Shown: positions 46,548 through 55,586 of the stretch, in pieces
Layout of the letters: every line of letters begins with the position of its first letter
Numbering within the stretch: the stretch's first letter is position 1
Assembly: GCF_900114205.1 (NCBI RefSeq)
Contig: NZ_FOSH01000005.1
Span: 124,001-188,000 of the forward strand
DNA length: 64,000 bases
DNA from: Methylophaga sulfidovorans
GTDB taxonomy: Bacteria; Pseudomonadota; Gammaproteobacteria; Nitrosococcales; Methylophagaceae
Direction of reading: 5' to 3'
Position numbers and translations under genes: made by a program
The notes under the pieces: model-generated
What the model was told of the DNA's origin: nothing
Seen by the model: only the letters and a program-made list of their open reading frames with translations
Databases searched by the model: none

Positions 46548-47429
46548 TTAATCATCATCATCCTTACGTACCCGCTTTTTAGGATATGGATTAACATTCT
46601 CTAATGACGGGAAATGATATTGCGCCATTATCGCAGCAATCTCGTCTTTATTTTCTGTGAGGAACTGGTTTAATAGTGCATTCCATTTTTTATCTTGGTA
46701 GCGTGTTCCCATACTGAAGCTAAACACATAGGCTTCACCCAGCTCATTCAGCGGTTGAACGACCATTGGTACATCTGACTGACTAGCATAATAACCTGCA
46801 ATTGGTCCCCACAATAACGCAACATCAATATTACCTTTAGCCAGCTCATCACTAATAATACGTCCAGCATTAACTCGGGCATCACCAGGCATCATTTGAA
46901 AATACTGAATCTGATCGGCTAAACCTAAGTCTAATAATGCTTTTGTAGTAACACCACGATCAAAGATACCTATACGTAGAGGTTTACCATCTTTTCTGGC
47001 AGTCACAATGTCTTTCATTTGATGAAGCTCATAACCTTCACCTTTACGATAGACCATCGATTCAATTGAGCTCCAGTAAGGTTTTGTCGGTTTTAAGAAA
47101 TCTGTATGCTCAGGAATACTCATTGCGACATCGCAATAAAATAATCCGGTATCCGGATCGACTTTTTTAATAGTGTTACGTGAAAAGCCTATACGTTGCG
47201 GGAAAAAATAATATTCAACTGGTAAACCTAATTCTTTACCTAGTAACTCTGCGATCTTATTATCAAAGCCCTCGCCTTCTTTATTTGAGTAAGGCAGGTT
47301 ATAACCGTCAGCACAGACGCGTACGGCTTTTTGTCCAGGGAGGGGTTTTAAATCGCCGGCAGCATATGCTGTGGTTGCACCCAGAAGGACTCCCATAATA
47401 ACTAGTGTCCAACGCTGTATTTTGGTCAT
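46548..47429 (-). CDS. xoxJ: XoxJ/MoxJ-type periplasmic binding protein
   Basis: A 293-residue protein with a signal peptide (cut after AYA, about 24) and the type 2 periplasmic solute-binding fold. VRVCADGYNLPYSNKEGEGFDNKIAELLGKEL is the start of the mature family; VDVALLWGPIAGYYA is a conserved later segment. XoxJ is encoded with XoxF and is thought to assist dehydrogenase maturation rather than transport. The C-terminus is an acidic run of Asp. A good AGGAAGAGAG ribosome site precedes the ATG. It follows xoxF but a terminator lies between them. Confidence 0.88.
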   Translation of the reverse strand: MTKIQRWTLVIMGVLLGATTAYAAGDLKPLPGQKAVRVCADGYNLPYSNKEGEGFDNKIAELLGKELGLPVEYYFFPQRIGFSRNTIKKVDPDTGLFYCDVAMSIPEHTDFLKPTKPYWSSIESMVYRKGEGYELHQMKDIVTARKDGKPLRIGIFDRGVTTKALLDLGLADQIQYFQMMPGDARVNAGRIISDELAKGNIDVALLWGPIAGYYASQSDVPMVVQPLNELGEAYVFSFSMGTRYQDKKWNALLNQFLTENKDEIAAIMAQYHFPSLENVNPYPKKRVRKDDDD

Positions 47430-47490
47430 TCTCTCTTCCTTTTTTTGATTATGAAAAACTTTCGACCATTAAGCTAACATATTTGTTTCA

Positions 47491-47528
47491 AAAAAAAGAC
47501 CCAGCATCAAAAGATGCCGGGCCTTTTT
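47491..47528 (-). terminator. Terminator between xoxF and xoxJ
   Basis: On the minus strand an 11-pair stem (47498-47508 with 47513-47523, two G-U pairs) with a UUUU loop is followed by a long T-run. It ends most xoxF transcripts before xoxJ. Confidence 0.9.
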
Positions 47529-47569
47529 ATTCAGACTAAGATTACAGAGTAATCTATATCATCTGGGTC

Positions 47570-49348
47570 TTACAGGCTGAATACACTCAGAACACCACCC
47601 AGGTTAGTCCAGCTAGACAGTGATTTGTATGCACCGACTGCGCCAAGACCATCTGTGTCGTTTTCTAAGCTTGGAATCGCCATACCGATACCAGCCCAAC
47701 CACCTACACCTGACAGCACAGAGATATACTGTTTACCTTCATGTTTGTAGGTGTTGACGTTACCGATAACGCCTGATGGAGTTTTGAATCTCCACAGTTC
47801 ACGACCTGTTTGCGCATCAACCGCTTTCAGGTAACCTTCCAATGTACCGTAGAATACGACATCAGCAGCTGTTGCTAACGCACCAGACCAAACTGAGAAA
47901 CGTTCTGGGTTTGACCATACGATCTTACCTTCACGTGAATCCCAAGCGATGAAGTTACCTAAGTGAGTACCACCTGGCGCTGGGAACATGCTTAATGTTG
48001 CACCAACGTATGGTTGACCCGCTACGTATTCCACTTCAAATGGTTCATAGTCCATACAAACGTGGTTGGTTGGCACATAATGTAAACCAGTACGTGGAGA
48101 GTACGCTGATGGTTGTTGATCTTTAGAACCTAACGCCGCAGGACAAATGCCTGTTGTGTTCACGTCTTCACCGTTACGTGCAGTGGAGTATTTCGCTACA
48201 CGATCATGACGACCTGTTTTCAGGTTCACACCGTTTGACCAGTTAACGGCTGGATCAAATTTTTCAGCCACTAACAGTTCACCAGTAACACGGTCCATGG
48301 TGTAACCAAAACCGTTACGGTCAAAGTGGACGGCTGTTTTGTGCATTTTGCCTTTCACTTTTTGATCAACCAAGACGACTTCGTTCACACCGTCATAGTC
48401 CCACTCATCGTATGGTGTCATTTGGTAAACCCATTTCGCCATACCGGTGTCTAAGTCACGACCCCATAGAGACATTGACCATTTGTTATCACCAGGACGT
48501 TGAACAGGGTTCCAGGTAGATGGGTTACCATTACCATAGTAGAACATGTTCAGATCTGGGTCATATGAATACCAGCCCCAAGTGGTACCACCACCAATTT
48601 TCCATTGGTCACCTTGCCATGTTTTCAAAGAAGAATCTTTGCCAACTGGTTTCAGCATTGACATAGTTTTGTTAGGGTCAACTAACATTTCTTCATCAGG
48701 ACCCGTGCTGTACGCTTTGTATTTCACGTTACCGTCTAAGTCATAAGCTTGAATGTAACCACGTACACCAAACTCACCACCTGAGATACCCACTAAAACT
48801 TTGTCTTTAAATACGTGAGCTGCAGCAGTGCTGGTTGCACCAAGTTTTGGATCATCACGTTTGTCAGACCATACAACGCTACCATCAGCTGCGTTCAGAG
48901 CGACTAATGTTGTGTCTGCCTGGTTCAGGAAGATTTTTCCGTCGCCATAGCTTAAACCACGATTAACCGTGTCACAGCACATAACTGGCACTGTTTCATC
49001 GTAGTTTTGTTTTGGTTCATATTTCCATTTGATCGCGCCGTCGTTGTTTAAATCCAACGCAAATACGATATTTGGAAACGGTGTATGAACATACATCGTG
49101 CCGTCGATAACCAGAGCGTTACCTTCGTGACCACGTAAAACACCAGTTGAGAAAGACCATGCCATGTTTAAATCTTTAACATTGTCTTTGTTGATTTGAG
49201 TTAATTCAGAGTAACGAGTATTTGAATAGTTACCTGCTGGCATAACCCAGTTGTTTTCGTCTTTTTGCATTTCCAATAATTCATCAGCTACAGCCAGACC
49301 TGGTACAGCTAATGACATCATTGCGATTGATAAAGTTTTCAGCTTCAT
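47570..49348 (-). CDS. xoxF: Lanthanide-type PQQ methanol dehydrogenase XoxF
   Basis: A 592-residue periplasmic quinoprotein with an eight-bladed propeller fold and signal peptide (cut after AVA, about 21). It oxidises methanol with PQQ. Visible are the vicinal disulfide Cys124-Cys125, metal ligands Glu192 (SGGEFG) and Asn275 (GNGNPS), catalytic Asp317, and Asp319 in EWDYDG. The second Asp (D-Y-D) marks XoxF; calcium MxaF enzymes have Ala there. Tryptophan-docking repeats such as SVVWSDK and GRELWRF occur around the ring. GAGGAAAAC precedes the ATG. No XoxG cytochrome gene is adjacent. Confidence 0.96.
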   Translation of the reverse strand: MKLKTLSIAMMSLAVPGLAVADELLEMQKDENNWVMPAGNYSNTRYSELTQINKDNVKDLNMAWSFSTGVLRGHEGNALVIDGTMYVHTPFPNIVFALDLNNDGAIKWKYEPKQNYDETVPVMCCDTVNRGLSYGDGKIFLNQADTTLVALNAADGSVVWSDKRDDPKLGATSTAAAHVFKDKVLVGISGGEFGVRGYIQAYDLDGNVKYKAYSTGPDEEMLVDPNKTMSMLKPVGKDSSLKTWQGDQWKIGGGTTWGWYSYDPDLNMFYYGNGNPSTWNPVQRPGDNKWSMSLWGRDLDTGMAKWVYQMTPYDEWDYDGVNEVVLVDQKVKGKMHKTAVHFDRNGFGYTMDRVTGELLVAEKFDPAVNWSNGVNLKTGRHDRVAKYSTARNGEDVNTTGICPAALGSKDQQPSAYSPRTGLHYVPTNHVCMDYEPFEVEYVAGQPYVGATLSMFPAPGGTHLGNFIAWDSREGKIVWSNPERFSVWSGALATAADVVFYGTLEGYLKAVDAQTGRELWRFKTPSGVIGNVNTYKHEGKQYISVLSGVGGWAGIGMAIPSLENDTDGLGAVGAYKSLSSWTNLGGVLSVFSL

Positions 49349-49484
49349 AAAGTTTTCCTCTTTATTGCTTTCTAGTTATATACGACACGAAAAATGTTCA
49401 GTGTTGAACCTCATGCGTAGGGCAACAATAATCTTGAAGAAAACGTTAGTCAAGCATATTTCCCATATTTTTTATGATATTTTA

Positions 49485-49521
49485 CTTATAACTTTCGGGA
49501 ATTTTTTCCCGAAAGCATAAG
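49485..49521. promoter_or_regulatory. Perfect palindrome upstream of xoxF
   Basis: CTTTCGGGAA (49492-49501) and TTCCCGAAAG (49506-49515) match fully around TTTT, and CTTAT/ATAAG extend the stem to 49485-49521. It lies 137 bases upstream of the xoxF start and 50 bases past the gltX stop on the same strand. It could end gltX transcripts, although no T-run follows, or be an operator of xoxF. Confidence 0.55.
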
Positions 49522-49570
49522 TAAATGAAATTTATATCTTTTTTAGTTAGTTTAGAATTTTAATCCCGTT

Positions 49571-50974
49571 TTAGTCCTGGTTAAGGATCCAATCAATAGC
49601 CAGTTCAATTGCTTCTAATGTGCGCTCACGCCCCATTAATTCCAGTGTCACATCCAGGGAAGGAGATACTGTATTACCTGTGATAGCTACCCTTATTGGC
49701 TGGGCTACTTTCCCCATGCCTACTTCATGTACTTCTGCACAGGCTTTTATTTCCGTATGGATAGGTTCGGCAAGCCAATCTATGATTTGTGATAAGCGAG
49801 TTTTCATATCTTGCAACAGAGGTAAGCTGGTTTGGTTCAGATTTTTCTTTGCTGCTTTCTCATCATAGCTGCTGACTTTTGTATAAAAGAACATACTGCT
49901 ATCTGCCATTTCGACAAGTGTTTTAGCACGTTCCTGATAGAGAACAGCAATTTGCTCAAGAGTAGGTCCTGCAGATAGATCAACTGCCCTTTGCTCCATA
50001 TGCCAGGCAAGATGTTTTGCAATATGTGATGCAGAGCTATTCTTAATATATTGCTGGTTTAACCACAGTAACTTCTCAGTATTAAAACTGGAAGCTGCTC
50101 TGTTTACATCTTCAATATCAAAAAACTCGATCATTTCTTGTATCGAAAACACTTCCTGATCGCCATGCGACCAACCTAGTCTTACTAAGTAGTTTAATAA
50201 TGCTTCTGGAAGATACCCTTGATCGCGATAGCTCATCACGCCTACAGCACCATGGCGTTTTGATAACCTGGCACCATCATCCCCAAGAATCATTGGTACA
50301 TGAGCAAACTTCGGCGGTTCAGCACCAAGAGCGTTAAAAATATTAATTTGTCTGGGTGAATTATTTAGATGATCATCACCACGAATAACGTGAGTCATCT
50401 GCATATCCATATCATCGACAACAACTGTTAAGTTATATGTGGGTGTGCCATCAGGACGAGCAATAATCAAGTCATCCAGCTCAGCATTTTTAAACTCGAC
50501 ATTACCCCGGATCATATCTTTCACTACAACACTACCCGAAGTAGGATTTTTGAATCGTATAACAGGCTCAATACCAGGCTTTGGCTCAGTTAAATGTCTG
50601 CAACGACCATCATAACGAGGCTTTTCTTTATTAGCTCGCTGCTTTTCACGCATTTCTTCCAGTTCATCTTTAGAGCAATAGCAATAATAGGCATCACCCT
50701 GCTCCATCAATTGCTGGATAATTTCTTTATAACGATCGAAACGTTGGGTTTGATAAAAAGGCCCTTCATCATAATCAAGCCCTAACCATGACATGCCATC
50801 AAGAATGGCTTGCACAGATTCAGCCGTTGAACGCTCAAGATCAGTATCTTCTATGCGAAGTACAAATCGACCACCATGTTTACGGGCGTAAAGCCAGGAA
50901 AACAAAGCTGTTCTCGCTCCACCAACATGTAGATAACCTGTTGGACTTGGTGCAAAACGGGTACGTATAGTCAT
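49571..50974 (-). CDS. gltX: Glutamyl-tRNA synthetase
   Basis: A 467-residue class I synthetase. [20 protein letters not shown] contains the HIGH-equivalent site; [11 protein letters not shown] is the KMSKS equivalent; the zinc ribbon is [11 protein letters not shown] with CRH. The C-terminal half is the anticodon-binding helical cage. I start at ATG 50974; the TTG at 50989 adds residues outside the family. It separates the SoxYZ-like gene from xoxF, but lies on the same strand as xoxF, 222 bases upstream. Confidence 0.96.
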   Translation of the reverse strand: MTIRTRFAPSPTGYLHVGGARTALFSWLYARKHGGRFVLRIEDTDLERSTAESVQAILDGMSWLGLDYDEGPFYQTQRFDRYKEIIQQLMEQGDAYYCYCSKDELEEMREKQRANKEKPRYDGRCRHLTEPKPGIEPVIRFKNPTSGSVVVKDMIRGNVEFKNAELDDLIIARPDGTPTYNLTVVVDDMDMQMTHVIRGDDHLNNSPRQINIFNALGAEPPKFAHVPMILGDDGARLSKRHGAVGVMSYRDQGYLPEALLNYLVRLGWSHGDQEVFSIQEMIEFFDIEDVNRAASSFNTEKLLWLNQQYIKNSSASHIAKHLAWHMEQRAVDLSAGPTLEQIAVLYQERAKTLVEMADSSMFFYTKVSSYDEKAAKKNLNQTSLPLLQDMKTRLSQIIDWLAEPIHTEIKACAEVHEVGMGKVAQPIRVAITGNTVSPSLDVTLELMGRERTLEAIELAIDWILNQD

Positions 50975-51260
50975 GTTAGAAACTCTCAACTGGATAGGTT
51001 CAATAAAGGCCGATATTGTACCAGTTGAATGTTTATATATCGCGGTTCAAATCAATGGACGACTATTTTCAGAAGCCGTGACGCATCGTGCGTTATAAAT
51101 GCTGAAGCATTCTTCAGTTATAGAATTAAAGAAATAAGCTCATACTCATTGCTAATAAAATCCACTATATTAGTAATCACGAATAAACAAAGGAACTTTT
51201 CCCACGTATAACTTCTCAAAAATCTTACAATAACAACAACGCTTTATTGGGAGAAAAAAA

Positions 51261-52058
51261 ATGTTCAGTCGATTATCAGCAATAACACTAGTAGGTTTAG
51301 CCCTACTTCTGGGTAGTTACTCAATTATGGCCGCAACACCGGAAGAACCTGTATGGCCTGTACTTAAACAGACATATTTCGGAGATAAAACAATACATGA
51401 TAATGCAAATGATGTATTAGATTTAGAAGCACCAAAACGTGCTGAAGATGCAGCCATTGTTCCAATCACCATTAAATCATTAAAGCCGCAAACAAAAGAT
51501 AACTACATAGAAAATATATATGTATTTATAGATAACAACCCAATGCCTTACTCAGCAAAGTTTCATCTTTCTCCAAACTTAGGCACTGTAGACTTATCAA
51601 CCCGAATGCGCGTTGATCAATACACCTATGTACGAGCTATTGCCGAAATGAATGATGGCAGTTTGTATATGGTGTCACGATTCGTGAAAGCATCCGGTGG
51701 CTGTAGTGCTCCTGCAGGTAAGGATGCCGCCGCTGCACTAGCGCGCTTAGGTAAAATGCAGCTAAGAATGCGTCAGCCAACCATTGGTGAGCCGGTTCAG
51801 GCGCAAATGATCGTCAGCCATCCTAATTATAATGGGCTGCAATTTGATCAAAAGGCACGTAAATATATTCCGGCGCATTATGTCGATAAAATTGATATCA
51901 CCTATAACGGACAACCATTAATCAGTGTTGATGCAGGTATATCTATCAGCGAAGACCCAAGTCTTCGTTTCACATTCACACCTGAAGAACATGGAAAATT
52001 AGAAGCGAAAGTACATGACACTCAGTCAGAAGAATTTGAAATAGAAAAAGACATATAA
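51261..52058 (+). CDS. SoxYZ-like carrier protein associated with quinoprotein dehydrogenases
   Basis: A 265-residue periplasmic protein with signal peptide (cut after IMA, about 24). The N-terminal SoxY-like domain (about 30-160) ends in GGCSAPAGKD with Cys148, where SoxY has its terminal GGCGG carrier arm; a SoxZ-like domain (about 165-262) follows, with MRQPTIGEPVQAQMIVSHP. This fused form is a known family beside PQQ dehydrogenases; its role is not settled. A strong GGGAGAA ribosome site precedes ATG 51261. It has its own promoter region of 286 bases containing two small hairpins (51081-51117). Confidence 0.88.
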   Translation: MFSRLSAITLVGLALLLGSYSIMAATPEEPVWPVLKQTYFGDKTIHDNANDVLDLEAPKRAEDAAIVPITIKSLKPQTKDNYIENIYVFIDNNPMPYSAKFHLSPNLGTVDLSTRMRVDQYTYVRAIAEMNDGSLYMVSRFVKASGGCSAPAGKDAAAALARLGKMQLRMRQPTIGEPVQAQMIVSHPNYNGLQFDQKARKYIPAHYVDKIDITYNGQPLISVDAGISISEDPSLRFTFTPEEHGKLEAKVHDTQSEEFEIEKDI

Positions 52059-52074
52059 GCTCTAACCCACAAAT

Positions 52075-52102
52075 AAAAAAGGCCGCATTAGCGGCCTTTT
52101 TT
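52075..52102. terminator. Bidirectional terminator
   Basis: AAAAAAGGCCGC, loop ATTA, GCGGCCTTTTTT: 12 pairs including the A and T tracts. It serves the convergent SoxYZ-like gene and the small Cys protein gene. Confidence 0.93.
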
Positions 52103-52115
52103 ATGCTTGAATATT

Positions 52116-52475
52116 TTATTTATTATGAATACGACATTCTTTATAAGCAGTTTCATTTACTTGTTTGAAAAGTTTTAAACCTTTCTTGATGCTTTTGTCA
52201 TCTCTGAACTCCGCCCCTTTATCAGCAGGAAGGTTCTTGTACATAAAGCCCGCACTGATATCTTCAAATTCTTTTTCGGAAAAGGCTTCTGCCATTTTAT
52301 CCGCCACACAAGAACATTTATGAACACCTTCATAAACATTCATTTTAGGATTAGCTTCCATACAATCCATTACATAATGTACACGGGTTACCGTAGAAAA
52401 ATCATTGGACATTGCCATTGTTGGCAATAATGCCAAACCTGTAGCAAACAACGTAGCAGCTCCAGCAATTTTCAT
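52116..52475 (-). CDS. Small periplasmic protein with four cysteines, family unknown
   Basis: A 119-residue protein with signal peptide (cut after AMS, about 23). Mature cysteines are at 38, 54, 56 and 114, with a CSC pair, enough for two disulfides or a metal site. There is no CxxCH, so it is not a c-type cytochrome. I do not recognise it. It faces the SoxYZ-like gene across a shared terminator and diverges from the MtdA-like gene. Neighbourhood suggests a link to methanol oxidation, which is inference only. Confidence 0.7.
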   Translation of the reverse strand: MKIAGAATLFATGLALLPTMAMSNDFSTVTRVHYVMDCMEANPKMNVYEGVHKCSCVADKMAEAFSEKEFEDISAGFMYKNLPADKGAEFRDDKSIKKGLKLFKQVNETAYKECRIHNK

Positions 52476-52715
52476 TCATTCTCTCCTATAAAATTATTAT
52501 TCATCTGTTTGGATGAGTTGTGACTCGACATTATAATATTAAGTTCCACTTATCCTGATTTTGATACAGAATTAGATAGATATACTACAGGAATTCTTCA
52601 TAATCTTCTGCTATGACAGATAGATGAAAAACGCTTTATTTTCACACAAGACCAACATCAGGTAGAATTTCTCGTTCAATCCAGACACTATTCAATACAG
52701 GCGGGAGATAGCCAA

Positions 52716-53582
52716 ATGAAAAAATTGTTATTGCACTTGGATACAGATCCAGTTGCCAGCACCTTCGACCAAGCAGTCGCTTATGATGCCGGCGTCGATA
52801 ACATTATTGCTCATGGCGGCGCGACACGTGACAATGTCACACCACATGTTCACGGCATGATTTTTACTCGTGGAGGTAAAAACTTAAAAAATAGCGCCAT
52901 TTTCATTGGTGGCTCAAATGTTCCTGCCAGTGAGCTGGTCGGCAAAGCTGTTAAAAAAGCATTTTTTGGTCCCGTCAGTGTATCGGTAATGCTTGATCCT
53001 AATGGATCCAATACCACAGCTGCAGCGATCGCCCGAAAAGTTCTGACAGATTATGATGTCAAAGGGAAAAACGTTGTTATTTTAGGTTCGGGCCCTGTTG
53101 GCCAGAGAACCGCGCTTTACATGCTGAAAGAAGGTGCGAAACAAGTCACCTTAACTTGCCGTAGCATGGAAAGAAGTAAAGCGACCGTCAAAGAAATGAA
53201 AGAACACTACGGCGTTGATGTTTTACCGGGTGAAACACGCAGTGATGAAGCCGTTAAACGTATATTGGCCGAAGCCAATGTCGTTATTGCTGCCGGACCG
53301 GCCGGTGTGTGTGTTGTGCCGGAAATGGCTTTGGAAAATAATACTTCGATTGAAGTCGTTGCTGACGTGAACGCAGTACCTCCTCTAGGTGTAGCAGGCA
53401 TGGAAGTGATGGACAATGGCGCAGAGAAAAATGGCATGCGTTACTACGGTGCTATAGCCATTGGTAACTTCAAAATGAAAGTCCACCGCGGTGCTATCTC
53501 TTCACTTTTCGAAAGTAATGACGCCTTCCTGGATGAAACCACTATTTACGACATTGCCTGCAAGATCGATAACGAACAGTGA
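52716..53582 (+). CDS. mtdA: MtdA-like methylene-H4MPT/H4F dehydrogenase
   Basis: A 288-residue cytoplasmic NAD(P)-dependent enzyme. LLHLDTDPVASTFDQ, IFTRGGKNLKNSAIFIGG, MLDPNGSNTTAAA, VVILGSGPVGQRTALYML (Rossmann loop) and EVVADVNAVPPLG match the MtdA type of methylene-tetrahydromethanopterin dehydrogenase, which can also act on tetrahydrofolate. MtdB is encoded two genes later, so two paralogs exist. GGGAGAT precedes ATG 52716. Its last codon overlaps the start of the beta-RFAP synthase gene, so they are coupled. MtdC is the main alternative name. Confidence 0.83.
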   Translation: MKKLLLHLDTDPVASTFDQAVAYDAGVDNIIAHGGATRDNVTPHVHGMIFTRGGKNLKNSAIFIGGSNVPASELVGKAVKKAFFGPVSVSVMLDPNGSNTTAAAIARKVLTDYDVKGKNVVILGSGPVGQRTALYMLKEGAKQVTLTCRSMERSKATVKEMKEHYGVDVLPGETRSDEAVKRILAEANVVIAAGPAGVCVVPEMALENNTSIEVVADVNAVPPLGVAGMEVMDNGAEKNGMRYYGAIAIGNFKMKVHRGAISSLFESNDAFLDETTIYDIACKIDNEQ

Positions 53583-54613
53583 AACAACAAACTGCTGAAG
53601 CTGAAAGCCTGATGGTAATGTCATCTGTCACCGTTCAGGCTCCAGCAAGGCTTCACCTTGGATTTCTTGATTTAAATGCTGAGATTGGGCGCAAGTTCGG
53701 TAGTATCGGACTTGCGATCAATAGTCATCACACTACGATACAAATATCATCTGCTGAAAGTTTCAGTATTGAAGGTGACTGCCTGACAGATGATTTGCAA
53801 CTGAAAATCAGCCAAATTTGCCAGCGATTTTATGATAGTTTCGGTCACCAAATTCCTTCTGCAAATCGTCGTATCAGTATTCGTTTAAAAACGGTTATCC
53901 CAGCACACTCTGGTCTGGGTTCAGGCACACAACTAGCCCTCACGCTAGGTACAGCCCTTGCCAAATTTCATAGTTTATCCATTAACACACCGTCATTAGC
54001 TAAAGAGTTAGGCAGAGGTAAACGTTCAGGTATCGGTATTGCTACATTTGATCGTGGTGGCTTTGTGATTGATGGTGGTCTTAAACCAAATCAGACCGTT
54101 CCCCCCATACTTACACACATCGATTTCCCCACTGACTGGAAAATCGTATTGGTAATGGATCCTCATCATCAGGGCATTCATGGCGCAGCCGAGTTACAAG
54201 CGTTCAAAGAACTTCCCATTTTTCCTCAAGCTAATGCGCGTTTGATCAGCCACATTACCTTAATGCAGTTATTACCTTCTTTAATCGAACAGTCTGCTGA
54301 CGAATTCGGCAAAGCGATTACTGATATTCAGGGATTGATTGGTGATCATTTTGCTCAAGCACAAGGAGGTCGCTATACCAGCAAACGTGTCGAGGCCTGT
54401 TTATTACATGCTCAAAAACTGGGGCATACCGGTATCGCACAAAGCTCTTGGGGACCAACCGGATGTATCTTTGTTGAAAATGGCATACAAGCAAAACAAT
54501 TAATTCAAGAACTGGAACAGTTTGTCGACAATACTTTTTCTGATGACAACACACCTACTTTTATCCAAACATCTGCAGATAATCGTGGTGCAGTTATTGA
54601 ATCCACTATGTAA
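53579..54613 (+). CDS. mptG: Beta-ribofuranosylaminobenzene 5'-phosphate synthase
   Basis: A 344-residue GHMP-kinase-fold enzyme joining 4-hydroxybenzoate or 4-aminobenzoate to PRPP in H4MPT synthesis. VQAPARLHLGFLDLN opens the family; PAHSGLGSGTQLALTLG is the GHMP loop; GRGKRSGIGIATFDRGGFVIDGG and SSWGPTGCIFV are hallmarks. The start is GTG 53579, overlapping the TGA of the MtdA-like gene; ATG 53612 gives a shorter form that begins closer to the family start. It makes the arylamine precursor of the cofactor the flanking dehydrogenases use. Confidence 0.9.
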   Translation: MKQQTAEAESLMVMSSVTVQAPARLHLGFLDLNAEIGRKFGSIGLAINSHHTTIQISSAESFSIEGDCLTDDLQLKISQICQRFYDSFGHQIPSANRRISIRLKTVIPAHSGLGSGTQLALTLGTALAKFHSLSINTPSLAKELGRGKRSGIGIATFDRGGFVIDGGLKPNQTVPPILTHIDFPTDWKIVLVMDPHHQGIHGAAELQAFKELPIFPQANARLISHITLMQLLPSLIEQSADEFGKAITDIQGLIGDHFAQAQGGRYTSKRVEACLLHAQKLGHTGIAQSSWGPTGCIFVENGIQAKQLIQELEQFVDNTFSDDNTPTFIQTSADNRGAVIESTM

Positions 54614-54668
54614 GTGTGGCTATTATCATAACTTCAGCCGTAATTTGATTTTATTATAAGGATTTATT

Positions 54669-55574
54669 ATGTCCAAACGTTCGATTATTCACATGCTCAA
54701 CCCGATGAAGCACAACAGTCCATTTGACATCAATATGGCGTTAGATGCTGGTTATGATGTACTTATTCCATACTCTCATGTTGAGTTAAGTGAAGTCGCG
54801 GGATTAACCCAAGATGCTATATTTTCTCGCGGCCCTTCTGGCGTGAAAAAAACAGGTATGTTCATTGGTGGCCGTGATATCGGATTAGCTATGGACATGC
54901 TGGAATCAGCCAAAAAATCAATGGTGCCACCTTTTGAAATTTCAGTATTTGCTGATCCAAGTGGTGCATTTACCACCGCAGCGGCTTTGGTCGCTTGTGT
55001 CGAACGTGAGTTAAAAAACAAATTTCAGCAAGAATTAAAAGGGGCTAAAGCCGTTGTATTTGGCGGGACAGGTCCAGTAGGTATTGCAACTGCAGTCATT
55101 GCTGCACTTCAAGGTGCTGAAACAGCGATTGTTGATCACTTTTCTATTGATACAGCACTGGAATTTGCTGCAGAAGCTAAAAAACGTTATGACGTTGACT
55201 TACGTGGAACAACCGCTGCATCAGATGCTGACAAAGCTCGCCTTTTATCCGATGCCGATATAGTTTTCTGTGCAGCAAAAGCCGGGGTTCAGGTATTGAA
55301 TGCGTCTGTTTTGCATGATGCGACGAAACTGAAAGTTGCCGGCGATGTAAATGCTGTTTCCCCTCTTGGCATTGAGGGCGTCGAATTAATGGACTTCGGT
55401 GCTCCTTTAATTCATGCAACTAATTCACCTGATGCAGTAGGGATTGGAGCCTTAGCTATTGGTGATATCAAATACAAATTACAGCAAGCCTTACTGAGAG
55501 AAACCTTAGAATCAGAAAAGCCTGTGTATCTTGATTTCCGTAATGCATTTGAAGGTGCTCGTAAACTGGTATAA
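54669..55574 (+). CDS. mtdB: NAD(P)-dependent methylene-H4MPT dehydrogenase MtdB
   Basis: A 301-residue enzyme converting methylene-H4MPT to methenyl-H4MPT. SIIHMLNPMKHNSPFDINMALDAG, VLIPYSHVEL, IFSRGPSGVKKTGMFIGGRD, FADPSGAFTTAAALVA and VVFGGTGPVGIATAVIAALQGA are characteristic of MtdB. GDVNAVSPLGIEGVELMDFG follows. It is 55 bases after mptG and 12 before the ATP-grasp gene. AAGGATT before ATG 54669 serves as ribosome site. Confidence 0.94.
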   Translation: MSKRSIIHMLNPMKHNSPFDINMALDAGYDVLIPYSHVELSEVAGLTQDAIFSRGPSGVKKTGMFIGGRDIGLAMDMLESAKKSMVPPFEISVFADPSGAFTTAAALVACVERELKNKFQQELKGAKAVVFGGTGPVGIATAVIAALQGAETAIVDHFSIDTALEFAAEAKKRYDVDLRGTTAASDADKARLLSDADIVFCAAKAGVQVLNASVLHDATKLKVAGDVNAVSPLGIEGVELMDFGAPLIHATNSPDAVGIGALAIGDIKYKLQQALLRETLESEKPVYLDFRNAFEGARKLV

Positions 55575-55586
55575 CTTCATCAAGCT

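Noticed and set aside
47570-49348. Reading the PQQ dehydrogenase as calcium-dependent MxaF
   Set aside because: It has Asp-Tyr-Asp (317-319) at the active site, where MxaF has Ala in the third position, and no mxaI or mxaG gene lies beside it.
51081-51117. Two small hairpins before the SoxYZ-like gene as a riboswitch
   Set aside because: Stems of 5 and 6 base pairs only, with no recognisable aptamer core or terminator alternative.
52116-52475. Reading the small Cys protein as the missing XoxG cytochrome
   Set aside because: No CxxCH heme site exists in the protein.
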